A program made the position numbers and the translations under genes. Source: Thalassotalea sp. HSM 43 (lineage in GTDB: Bacteria > Pseudomonadota > Gammaproteobacteria > Enterobacterales > Alteromonadaceae). Taken from it: DNA of 64,000 nt. The stretch is taken from NCBI RefSeq assembly GCF_004752005.1, contig NZ_CP038493.1, positions 248,001 through 312,000 of the forward strand, in the 5' to 3' direction. How positions within the stretch are numbered: the stretch's first letter is position 1; the number at the start of each line of letters is the position of its first letter. Shown piece by piece: positions 39,650-47,454 of the stretch. The notes below the pieces were generated by a model. It saw nothing but the letters and a program-made list of their open reading frames with translations, was not told where the DNA came from and searched no databases.

Positions 39650-41008
39650 TTAACCGTATTTTTGCTGTAAGTGTTTAAAGACCGCGCGCACACCGAACGC
39701 TTCACCGCCTTTAGGGCGACCCGCTAGTGGACGTACATTAAACGCCATAATATCAAAATGACACCAGTCGGTACCTTGCTCAACAAACGATTGTAAATAC
39801 AATGCCGCGGTTATCGCCCCACCAAACGGGCCTGTGGCACAATTGCTCATATCGGCAACATCACTTTTCAGCATATCCGCGTACGGTTGATGCAATGGCA
39901 TACGCCATACTGGATCTTGTATGGTTAATCCGGCATCAGTGATGCCTTGCGCGGTCGCATCATTGGTGGCGAAAAAGCCTGGTAATTCGGTGCCTAAGGC
40001 AACACGCATCGCACCAGTTAACGTAGCGAAATCAATCACCATATCTGGCTTATCGTTCATCGCTTCATCAAGCGCATCACACAACACCAAACGACCTTCA
40101 GCGTCGGTATTATCAATTTCTACGGTAAGACCTTTGCGCGTTGTAACGACATCACCTGGGCGCAAGGCGTTGCCTGAAATGGCGTTTTCTACCGCAGGAA
40201 TAAGCACTCGTAAACGTACATTCAAACCAAACGCCATGATAAGACGAGCAAGACCAAGCACATGCGCCGAGCCACCCATGTCTTTTTTCATATAGCGCAT
40301 ACCTGCAGCCGGTTTTACATCCAAACCACCGCTGTCAAAACAGACGCCTTTACCAACCAAGGTTACTTTCGGTGCATCTTCATTGCCCCAGTGCAAGTCA
40401 AGCAAACGTGGTGCGTGGCAACTCGCTCGCCCTACGGCGTGAATGGTTGGGTAGTTATGCTCTAATAAATCGTCGCCGACAATTTCCGAAAACTCAGCGC
40501 CAAACTCGTCAGCCATCTGTTGACTGACTTGCGATAAATGTTGCGGCATCATATCTGCCGCTGGTGTGTTGACTAAATCACGTACCAGAGCGGTCGCTTG
40601 ATATTGCTTAAGCGTTGACTTAACCAAGTCAGCATCATCAATGGCAAGCACAGGAAAATCGCTTTTACCCGCTTTATAACGATCAAACTGATACGCACCA
40701 ATTAACCATCCAAAGGCGACTGCTTCACGGTTTTGCGCATCAGTTTGCAGCGCATATTGACCACTCGGCAATTTATTGATCAAATCGCCACAAGCAAAAT
40801 GCTCGCTCGCGGATTTCACCACCATCAGCGCCGCAGCCAAGCTACCATCAGAATTTGGCATAATGGCAACGCCATTGCCTTTGTAACCGGTTTGCGAAAG
40901 CCAGTTTTTTAGCGCATCGCTTTGTGACGCTAACCAGTCTTGGTAGTCACTTTCATTGATAACAAATAACGGGGTGCCAGTGGTGCAGGCGATCAGCAGA
41001 TTGGACAT
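39650..41008 (-). CDS. Leucyl aminopeptidase family protein (M17)
   Basis: A 452-residue M17 metallopeptidase that removes N-terminal residues from peptides in the cytoplasm. The C-terminal catalytic domain has VGKGVCFDSGGLDVKP, the di-metal and substrate residues around MKKDMGG, and the family signature NTDAEGRLVLCDAL. The N-terminal domain is divergent, more like the COG0260 relatives than canonical PepA (503 residues). The ATG at 41008 has AAAGAGAG upstream; a longer frame exists. Neighbouring a peptide-type TonB receptor may suggest peptide use, an inference. Confidence 0.92.
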   Translation of the reverse strand: MSNLLIACTTGTPLFVINESDYQDWLASQSDALKNWLSQTGYKGNGVAIMPNSDGSLAAALMVVKSASEHFACGDLINKLPSGQYALQTDAQNREAVAFGWLIGAYQFDRYKAGKSDFPVLAIDDADLVKSTLKQYQATALVRDLVNTPAADMMPQHLSQVSQQMADEFGAEFSEIVGDDLLEHNYPTIHAVGRASCHAPRLLDLHWGNEDAPKVTLVGKGVCFDSGGLDVKPAAGMRYMKKDMGGSAHVLGLARLIMAFGLNVRLRVLIPAVENAISGNALRPGDVVTTRKGLTVEIDNTDAEGRLVLCDALDEAMNDKPDMVIDFATLTGAMRVALGTELPGFFATNDATAQGITDAGLTIQDPVWRMPLHQPYADMLKSDVADMSNCATGPFGGAITAALYLQSFVEQGTDWCHFDIMAFNVRPLAGRPKGGEAFGVRAVFKHLQQKYG

Positions 41009-41238
41009 AGTCACTCTCTTTAACGTAGGAAAATCTTGTTGTGTCATTGATATTGGGACAGAGACACTAAAATACAAGTTTGTTTTTCAGTGCATTTTGT
41101 CGAAATGATTGCTTCAGTATCCGCAGAATATTCATAATGATTCTGTAAATAAGTCAATGATTTTCGTGACTTGCACTTTTAAGGTAGTTCGATATTATGG
41201 GGTGGTTATGTAGTAATTTAAAAGGATTTTATCAATAT

Positions 41239-41958
41239 ATGGAAAATAGAAAAATTGCAGTACTTATTGATTCTGACAACACCCCTCATACAAAACTTAG
41301 CTTTATTATCGAAGAATTATCCAGCTTTGGTCAAATAGTCGTAAAAAGAGCTTATGGTGATTTTTCTCATGATTGCTTAAAGAATTGGAAAACTCCATTG
41401 AATGAAATGGCGATCCAACCTCGCCAGCAATTCGCTTATACCTCGGGTAAAAACTCAACCGACTCATTAATGATAATAGATGCTATGGATCTTCTTTATA
41501 GTGAAAGGTTCGATAGTTTTGCTTTGGTGTCGAGTGATAGTGACTTCACAAGTCTTGCTGCTAGGCTAAGAGAATCTGAAATTCAAGTAATTGGTGTTGG
41601 CAGAGCAACAACTCCTATCTCATTCAAGAATGCTTGTGATGACTTTATCGCTATAGAAGTTCTTGAGCCAAAATCAGAAGCATCAAAAACCGAAACAAAT
41701 AATTTGGCTGAATTAGAGCGCGAACTGTGGAATTTAATGCACCAAGCTTGGCAAAATTACCGTAATGAAGATGGTTGGGCAAAACTAGGTGAAGTAGGTA
41801 CCTATCTTAAGAGATTAAAGTCTGATTTCGATACAAGAAACTACGGATTGAAAAAACTAAGCGACTTTTTTGAAAGCTTTCCTGGTCGTTACAAAACGAG
41901 AAACCCAAAAAACAGTGGTTTAGAGTTTAAATTGGTTACCAAGGCTAAAGCAGCCTAA
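41239..41958 (+). CDS. NYN-domain (PIN-like) protein with C-terminal LOTUS/OST-HTH-like domain
   Basis: A 239-residue cytoplasmic protein. The NYN nuclease-like fold has the acidic residues in VLIDSDN (Asp11, Asp13), STDSLMIIDAMDL and VSSDSDFTSLA. The C-terminal part (about 155-235, WAKLGEVGTYLKRLKSDFDTRNYG) fits an OST-HTH RNA-binding domain, as in LabA-like proteins. It would cut or bind RNA; no substrate is known. The frame is open from an ATG at 41197; I use 41239 because homologues begin there, but neither start has a well-placed ribosome site. More AT-rich than neighbours and alone, suggesting transfer. Confidence 0.8.
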   Translation: MENRKIAVLIDSDNTPHTKLSFIIEELSSFGQIVVKRAYGDFSHDCLKNWKTPLNEMAIQPRQQFAYTSGKNSTDSLMIIDAMDLLYSERFDSFALVSSDSDFTSLAARLRESEIQVIGVGRATTPISFKNACDDFIAIEVLEPKSEASKTETNNLAELERELWNLMHQAWQNYRNEDGWAKLGEVGTYLKRLKSDFDTRNYGLKKLSDFFESFPGRYKTRNPKNSGLEFKLVTKAKAA

Positions 41959-41983
41959 TTACAGACAAGACCTATTTCCAGAC

Positions 41984-42014
41984 AAAAAAATAGCGCCACA
42001 AGGCGCTATTTTTT
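41984..42014. terminator. Bidirectional terminator between the NYN gene and ybaB
   Basis: AAAAAAATAGCGCC-ACAA-GGCGCTATTTTTT: perfect stem with A- and T-runs. Confidence 0.92.
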
Positions 42015-42026
42015 ATAGAATTCAGA

Positions 42027-42353
42027 TTAGAATGGCATTTTCATTCCTGGAGGCATTTGCATACCGCCAGTAACGGCAGACATTTTCTCTTTCGAGGTTT
42101 CTTCAACACGACGAACGGCGTCGTTAAATGCTGCGGCAACCAAATCTTCAACCATGTCTTTGTCGTCTTCCATCAAGCTTTCATCGATTTCGATACGACG
42201 AACATTATGGCTACCTGTCATGGTTACTTTAACCATACCAGCACCAGACTCACCGATAACTTCCATATCTGCGATTTCTTTCTGCGCTTGTTCCATTTTT
42301 GCTTGCATTTGCTGGGCTTGCTTCATGATGTTGCCCATGCCGCCTTTAAACAT
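42027..42353 (-). CDS. ybaB: Nucleoid-associated protein YbaB/EbfC
   Basis: YbaB is a small dimeric DNA-binding protein. The 108-residue protein starts [17 protein letters not shown] and contains the [26 protein letters not shown] segment and [17 protein letters not shown] helix of the family. The ATG at 42353 has GGAGAAG six bases upstream; 12 upstream residues are not conserved. It is 130 bases downstream of dnaX, the standard order, but recR is not next. Confidence 0.95.
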   Translation of the reverse strand: MFKGGMGNIMKQAQQMQAKMEQAQKEIADMEVIGESGAGMVKVTMTGSHNVRRIEIDESLMEDDKDMVEDLVAAAFNDAVRRVEETSKEKMSAVTGGMQMPPGMKMPF

Positions 42354-42483
42354 TGATCTTCTCCAATACAATAAATGATGCCGCAGCATCGAATCTCTGT
42401 CGTTATTATAACCGCCCTTGCAGATAAGGTTAAGGGCGCTTATCGGTTAATTTGCGTTAATATGTAAGGCTTGATGTCCGACG

Positions 42484-45045
42484 TTACAATGGCATGATCG
42501 AATTTTCATCGACAAATGCTTGAAATTGTTGCTGCAATGCCGTGACAAAATCATCGTCATTGATTAGCTGTTTGGCCCAAGCCAATCGCTTTTCATTGAT
42601 GATTTGCTGGATCACAAACGGTGTTGATTTCGGTTCATCGACAGGGTTTATGATAACGTCAGCCTGTTGTTGCTTTAAGTTGCTGTAGCATGCTTTCATG
42701 CTTTCTAATGCCGCGGGCGAGTTTAAATGCATCCAACGGTTATCCAGATTAATGACCAATTGACTGTCGGTTGTGCTTAAATCCAACTCGGCATTTAACG
42801 CCAATTGACGCACTCGCCCACTCAAGCCCATGGCATCGATGGTATGGGCCCAACTATCAATTTGATTAGCATCGCGAATAACAGCAGGATCAATCACATC
42901 GGCATTAAATTCATTTGAGTGACACAAGTTCACTGCTTGATGACTTTGATGTTCAGCCGTAGGATTTGCTTGCGCTGTGCTTGTTGCTACTGTAACTGGC
43001 CCTTCTGTAACTGGCCCTTCTGTGACTGGCGCTTCTGTGCTTTTCTCTTCTGAGATCGGCGCTTCAGCAACGGCCACATCATCGTGTGGTTGGCTTAAAG
43101 CGGTTGGCTCGACGGTTGCATTTTGTGTCGCTGTCGCAGTAGCTCTACTTACATCAACCGCTTCTGCTTCAGCCGTGTTTGCGTCAGTAGCACTCAAGTT
43201 GAATTCACTGGTATTAGCGTCGCTTTGAGCTGTTGCTTGTTGAGCTTCTACTTGTTGAGAATCTACTTGTTGAGAAGATTGGGAGCTAACTTTTGGCGGA
43301 CTAAGAGTCGCCTTTGCTACCGGAGCTGATGGCTTTTTTCCAGTATCCTCCGCCGCTTTACGGCGGCTACGCAACATATTGCGTGTGGCAAGCATTTTCT
43401 CAACATCGGAGTTTACATTGTCAGCAACCGGTTGTTGGTTGTCGACTTGTGGCTCAGCAGACTGCTGTGGAGTTTGTTGTACTGGCTGAGCTTGTTGCTC
43501 AGAATGCAGAACCGGCTCAATCGCCTGCTCTGTCGTTTGAGTTGGCAGTTGCTCTGATGCTGGCGCACGTTGCACCTCAGCCATGGCTTCAAGCTGTTGC
43601 TGCTCCGATTGCAATTGCTCCGCTGATGTTGCTCGCATTTGTTTTGCTGCGAACACATCCGCCTGAGGCGTTGGGTTTTGCTCATCTGCCGAACTTAACT
43701 CAAGTTCAGGTTCTGGCTTGAGCTCTGGTGTAGGCTCTGGCGTAGGTTCAGGCTTAAGCTCTGGCTTAGGTTCTGATTTAGGTTCTGGTGTAGGCTCAGC
43801 TTTAGGTGCCGCTTCGGCTTTTGCCTTTTTTTCAGGCTCGGCCGCTGGCGTTACGCTTTGCACAGCTGCTGTTGTAGCCGTTGATTGTTCAGTATCTGCA
43901 TCAAACTCAATCGTTTGTGTCGCGTTGTCCGGTATAGCACTGGTCAATGCTTGATGAGATGCTGCAGGTTTGAACGCCAACATACGTAACATTACCATAT
44001 CAAAACCGCTTTGTTCATCACCAGCATAGGCCAGATCTTTGCGGCCATTGACGGCAATTTGATAGTAAAGCTGCACATCTTCCGGTGCCATAGCGCGAGC
44101 AAACTTATCAATCAATTTGGCTTTTTGTGCATCAAGATCAACACCGTTTGGCACCAATTGCCACAACGCCACTTGATGTAATAGCTGCAATAGCTCTGCC
44201 AATAGGCGGTGATAGTTAGGTGCGTATGAGGCAATATCTTGGCTCAATTGCATTAATTCTTGCGGGTTTTGTTTTAATAATGCAACAAGGATCTTGTATA
44301 CCCAATTTTGATCAACACCACCTAGCATTTGCACCACATTGTCGGCAACGATATGGCCTTGCCCTTGCGCTATTGCTTGATCGGTAAGGCTTAAACTATC
44401 GCGCATACTGCCGCGTGCAGCCTTCGCTAATAAGGCAATCGCGTCTTCTTCAAAGGTTACGGTTTCCGCATCAAGAATTTCTTTAAGCTTGGTTTCGATT
44501 TGCGTTGGTGTTAATGCTTTTAAATGAAATTGCAAACAACGCGACAACACCGTGACCGGTAACTTTTGCGGATCGGTGGTGGCGAGAATAAATTTCACAT
44601 GCTCGGGCGGCTCTTCAAGGGTTTTCAATAAGGCATTGAAACTGCTTTTCGATAACATGTGTACTTCATCGATAAGGTACACTTTGTAACGACCACGACT
44701 TGGCGCGTACTGCACGTTATCCAGGATCTCACGCGTATCGTCAACCTTGGTGCGAGATGCGGCATCGATTTCAAGTAAATCGACAAAGCGGCCGGCATCG
44801 ATATCAAGACATACATCACATTGACCACATGGATTGGCCGTGACGCCCTGTTCACAATTTAGGCTTTTGGCAAAAATACGAGCTATGGTGGTTTTACCGA
44901 CACCTCGAGTACCGGTAAACAAATAGGCATGATGCAGGCGCTGTTGGCTCAAGGCATTCATCAACACAGTGACAACATGCTCTTGCCCCATCAATTGGGT
45001 AAAATCCTTTGGCCGCCATTTTCTGGCAAGTACCTGATAGCTCAT
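42484..45045 (-). CDS. dnaX: DNA polymerase III subunits tau and gamma
   Basis: DnaX is the clamp-loader ATPase; the long tau form also binds the polymerase and helicase. The 853-residue protein has Walker A (GTRGVGKTTIA), a zinc module (CEQG...CGQCDVC), LIDEVHML and the sensor SRC region in residues 1-220, then domain III. Residues about 380-700 form a low-complexity Pro/Glu/Gln/Ala-rich linker that makes it 210 residues longer than E. coli tau (643). The A-AAA-AAG site at 43831-43825 allows a -1 shift to a 414-residue gamma form. The C-terminal 130 residues match the alpha-binding domain. apt lies upstream. Confidence 0.95.
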   Translation of the reverse strand: MSYQVLARKWRPKDFTQLMGQEHVVTVLMNALSQQRLHHAYLFTGTRGVGKTTIARIFAKSLNCEQGVTANPCGQCDVCLDIDAGRFVDLLEIDAASRTKVDDTREILDNVQYAPSRGRYKVYLIDEVHMLSKSSFNALLKTLEEPPEHVKFILATTDPQKLPVTVLSRCLQFHLKALTPTQIETKLKEILDAETVTFEEDAIALLAKAARGSMRDSLSLTDQAIAQGQGHIVADNVVQMLGGVDQNWVYKILVALLKQNPQELMQLSQDIASYAPNYHRLLAELLQLLHQVALWQLVPNGVDLDAQKAKLIDKFARAMAPEDVQLYYQIAVNGRKDLAYAGDEQSGFDMVMLRMLAFKPAASHQALTSAIPDNATQTIEFDADTEQSTATTAAVQSVTPAAEPEKKAKAEAAPKAEPTPEPKSEPKPELKPEPTPEPTPELKPEPELELSSADEQNPTPQADVFAAKQMRATSAEQLQSEQQQLEAMAEVQRAPASEQLPTQTTEQAIEPVLHSEQQAQPVQQTPQQSAEPQVDNQQPVADNVNSDVEKMLATRNMLRSRRKAAEDTGKKPSAPVAKATLSPPKVSSQSSQQVDSQQVEAQQATAQSDANTSEFNLSATDANTAEAEAVDVSRATATATQNATVEPTALSQPHDDVAVAEAPISEEKSTEAPVTEGPVTEGPVTVATSTAQANPTAEHQSHQAVNLCHSNEFNADVIDPAVIRDANQIDSWAHTIDAMGLSGRVRQLALNAELDLSTTDSQLVINLDNRWMHLNSPAALESMKACYSNLKQQQADVIINPVDEPKSTPFVIQQIINEKRLAWAKQLINDDDFVTALQQQFQAFVDENSIMPL
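43802..43831 (-). promoter_or_regulatory. Programmed -1 frameshift site in dnaX
   Basis: The heptamer A AAA AAG lies in frame at codons 405-407 (Glu-Lys-Lys). After a -1 slip seven codons (Gly-Lys-Ser-Arg-Ser-Gly-Thr) are read before a TAA at 43804-43802, giving a 414-residue gamma protein. The heptamer is the one used in E. coli dnaX, where gamma is 431 residues. Confidence 0.75.
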
Positions 45046-45113
45046 AGTGTTTACAACCCTAAATTTGTTCTTATTATTCTGTTACAACAATGCAAAGGCG
45101 TGCCCGTTAACGG

Positions 45114-45659
45114 TTACTCGCCTTCATAATCCACCATAGTGTAAACATCGACACCCATCGACTCTAGGCGCTCTGGGCCTTTTAAATCAGGCAATCCGAT
45201 GACAAACGCAGCTTGCGTAACTGAAGCGCCAACGTTGCGAATTAACTTAGTGGTTGCTTCTATAGTACCACCAGTGGCCAGTAAATCATCAATCATTAAC
45301 ACTTTATCGTCAGCGACTAAGGCGTCTTGATGAATTTCCAAGGTATCTTGACCGTATTCCAAGTCGTATGTTTGCGAAAAAGTTTCGCGTGGCAATTTGC
45401 CAGGCTTTCTTACCGGGACAAAACCAATGCCTAATGCCAATGCTAATGGCGCACCAAATAAAAACCCACGGGCTTCAGTACCAACAATTTTGGTGATGCC
45501 CATATCTTGGTATTTTTCTTTTAGGTGCTCAATGCAAAACAGAAAGGCTTTGGCATCATCTAAAATGCCGGTGATATCGCGAAACATAATGCCTTCGATT
45601 GGATAATCAGGCACGTCATGTATAACGCTTTTTAAGTAATTGATGTCTTGTTCGGTCAT
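45114..45659 (-). CDS. apt: Adenine phosphoribosyltransferase
   Basis: Apt salvages adenine with PRPP to AMP. The 181-residue protein has the PRPP-binding motif [13 protein letters not shown], the flexible loop ([20 protein letters not shown]) and the [14 protein letters not shown] segment. Length is normal (E. coli 183). It precedes dnaX on the same strand, as usual. The ribosome site is weak. Confidence 0.97.
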   Translation of the reverse strand: MTEQDINYLKSVIHDVPDYPIEGIMFRDITGILDDAKAFLFCIEHLKEKYQDMGITKIVGTEARGFLFGAPLALALGIGFVPVRKPGKLPRETFSQTYDLEYGQDTLEIHQDALVADDKVLMIDDLLATGGTIEATTKLIRNVGASVTQAAFVIGLPDLKGPERLESMGVDVYTMVDYEGE

Positions 45660-45789
45660 TAATCAAACATGGCTTAAAAGTTTGATTAAAAGGATAATAG
45701 ATTTGACGCGAATTTTATAGTCGAGATTGCATTTAAGCGGATAAAAATTCGCGTATTTAGAGGATCTTGCGCTCAAGATTCGTAATTAA

Positions 45790-46173
45790 TTAAGCAACCT
45801 CGGTTGATTGCTCAGTTAACGAATGAATAAGGGCAATAAAATCTTCATCACTGATAGGCTTTGACAGAATAGTGTCAGCGAACTGCACTTCTGGTAATTG
45901 CTCAACAGCTTTTAGATCTTGAGTCGACATAAAGACGACAAACGATGGTTGGTTGTCAGTTAATGCTGATAAATTTTTCAACAATTGACGACCATCCATT
46001 AACGGCATCAAATGGTCTACAACACATACATCAAAACGGGTTTGTTGTGCTTTGTTGTATCCATCTAGACCATTAATTGCTGTGGTGACATCGAAACCAG
46101 CCTTGGTTAACGCATTCTCCAGTTGGGTCGCGACTTTGGCGTTATCTTCAACCAACAGAACTTGCATTGTCAT
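45790..46173 (-). CDS. Single-domain response regulator (CheY-like)
   Basis: A 127-residue receiver domain without an output domain: acidic pocket Glu9-Asp10 (LLVEDN), phospho-acceptor Asp53 (VVDHLMP), Ser83/Thr84 (FMST) and Lys105 (LSKP) are all present. It relays phosphorylation from an unknown kinase. AGGAAG lies five bases before the ATG. A 38-residue membrane peptide gene lies directly upstream on the same strand, 40 bases away, and may be in the same transcript. Confidence 0.88.
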   Translation of the reverse strand: MTMQVLLVEDNAKVATQLENALTKAGFDVTTAINGLDGYNKAQQTRFDVCVVDHLMPLMDGRQLLKNLSALTDNQPSFVVFMSTQDLKAVEQLPEVQFADTILSKPISDEDFIALIHSLTEQSTEVA

Positions 46174-46212
46174 AATTCTTCCTTACTACAGCTTTAGAGA
46201 AACTTGTATGGG

Positions 46213-46329
46213 TTACAAGTAGGTAAACCAACCCATTAACATTGGCAATAATGGCATTGCAACCAAAGTTAATAGAGCAGCAAAAAGGTGGCGCTTCGAA
46301 GAAGCTTCTTTAAAGTTATCATGTGACAT
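46213..46329 (-). CDS. Small membrane peptide (38 residues)
   Basis: Begins MSHDNFKEASSKRH, then one hydrophobic helix (about 15-36, rich in Leu, Ala and Met) and ends in FTYL before TAA. I do not recognise a family. AGGGAG lies about nine bases before the ATG, which favours expression. It is upstream of the response regulator gene and downstream of a perfect FNR-type box at 46384-46397. It could be a subunit or regulator of a membrane complex used at low oxygen, an inference. Confidence 0.6.
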   Translation of the reverse strand: MSHDNFKEASSKRHLFAALLTLVAMPLLPMLMGWFTYL

Positions 46330-46383
46330 TATATCGGTCTCCCTAAAAAAATCTGGCGGGATAATACACGATCAATTTAAACT

Positions 46384-46397
46384 TTGATATAGATCAA
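46384..46397. promoter_or_regulatory. FNR-type box
   Basis: TTGAT-ATAG-ATCAA matches the FNR/EtrA consensus TTGAT-N4-ATCAA perfectly. A TATTAT -10 candidate lies downstream on the minus strand at 46366-46361, so the box would overlap the -35 region of a promoter for the 38-residue peptide. CRP-type sites differ at the half-site. Confidence 0.65.
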
Positions 46398-46756
46398 GAT
46401 AATTATTTTTCGATCTAGCAACTAAATTGCTTTTTTAAACAATTTTATTTACAAGCATGAGTTTTGATTAACATTTTTTTAAAAAGTTCAGCGTTAAAAG
46501 CAATAATTTTCATAAAAAAAAGCAGCGCCTTTGAACGCCTTAATTTACTTGATTTTGAGCTGATATTTGCATGATATTTGAGAAGTTCTTGAGTGGTTAA
46601 AATTTAAACAACCAACATTCTAAAAAGATATTATTGTCATTTTTAGCGTTGTCGTTTTTAGCAATGGTAATTGAAAAAAACCCAAGCGAGACACTGAAAC
46701 AACAATACGATTAAAAAGGATCTAGGTTATCGATAAAAAGTTCTGTATATAAGTCA
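46398..46756. other. AT-rich gap
   Basis: Between the FNR-type box and the terminator of the EGKCG-repeat gene I find no gene with a ribosome site. A 16-codon open frame at about 46663 lacks support. Confidence 0.5.
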
Positions 46757-46786
46757 TAAAAAAAGCCAGCGAATGCTGGCTTTTAA
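46757..46786 (-). terminator. Terminator after the EGKCG-repeat gene
   Basis: On the minus strand AAAAGCCAGC-ATTC-GCTGGCTTTTTTT forms a perfect stem with a T-run, 30 bases after the stop. Confidence 0.9.
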
Positions 46787-46816
46787 ATATTTGACCGAAG
46801 CCAAATGTATTAGGCG

Positions 46817-47185
46817 TTACTCACCGCATTTGCCTTCACCGCATTTGCTTTTTTTCTTGCCTTCACCACATTTGCCTTCGCCACATTTACCTTTTTTGCC
46901 TTCCTTGCCTTCGCCGCACTTACCTTCGCCGCATTTACCTTTTTTGCCTTCCTTGCCTTCGCCGCATTTACCTTCGCCGCACTTACCTTTTTTGCCTTCG
47001 CCGCACTTACCTTCGCCGCACTTGCCTTTTTCTTTCTCTTTTTCGTCACCGTCGAATTCAGCTGAAGCTACAACACTTTGACTATCAAACGGATTAACAT
47101 CAGCCTTGGCAGGCATGCTTGCAAAAACCGTTAACATCAGAGCGCTTAAGGCCGCTGTGAAAAAATAATTTTTAAATACTTTCAT
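46817..47185 (-). CDS. EGKCG-repeat secreted protein, HvfA-like (oxazolone/thioamide metallophore precursor family)
   Basis: A 122-residue protein. Residues 1-28 are a signal peptide (cleavage after AKA). From about residue 50 it consists of ten Cys in five pairs of KCGEG motifs separated by Lys-rich joints (KKGKCGEG, KEGKKGKCGEG). EGKCG is the motif of the HvfA family, in which the cysteine is modified by the DUF692/HvfC enzymes to give copper-binding peptides. Those partner genes are not in the window, so this copy is an orphan here. AGGAAG lies eight bases before the ATG at 47185. Its low-complexity repeats are coding, not noncoding. It is downstream of a C39-type exporter on the same strand. 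Confidence 0.75.
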   Translation of the reverse strand: MKVFKNYFFTAALSALMLTVFASMPAKADVNPFDSQSVVASAEFDGDEKEKEKGKCGEGKCGEGKKGKCGEGKCGEGKEGKKGKCGEGKCGEGKEGKKGKCGEGKCGEGKKKSKCGEGKCGE

Positions 47186-47454
47186 AGTTGTCTTCCTAAA
47201 TATTATTTGATTACTTACTACCATAAACACTCAGTCCAGGTCGTGGCCCGATTGCTTATTTTCGAGCAAATCAGGTATCCCATACAGACCAAGGTTACAG
47301 TTAAATAATTTCACTAGTTTGAGAATTTAGCAAGTTTTTAACAAAAACAAATACTAAGGTCACATATCCACACTACGAAAAAGGCCATTATTTTGATCAA
47401 TAAAAAGCATTATTTATTCGTCAATAATCGAGTTAACAAATGCCTTTATCGACA

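Noticed and set aside
42977-43954. Several plus-strand frames antisense to the dnaX linker
   Set aside because: They arise from the low-complexity Glu/Pro/Gln codons of dnaX; none has a ribosome site or family match.
46820-47050. Tandem repeats that could suggest a CRISPR-like or satellite array
   Set aside because: The repeats are short, in frame, without unique spacers, and encode the KCGEG motifs.
46773-47081. Pro/Ser/His-rich 102-codon frame antisense to the EGKCG gene
   Set aside because: A reflection of the DNA repeats of the coding strand; the minus-strand frame has a signal peptide and ribosome site.
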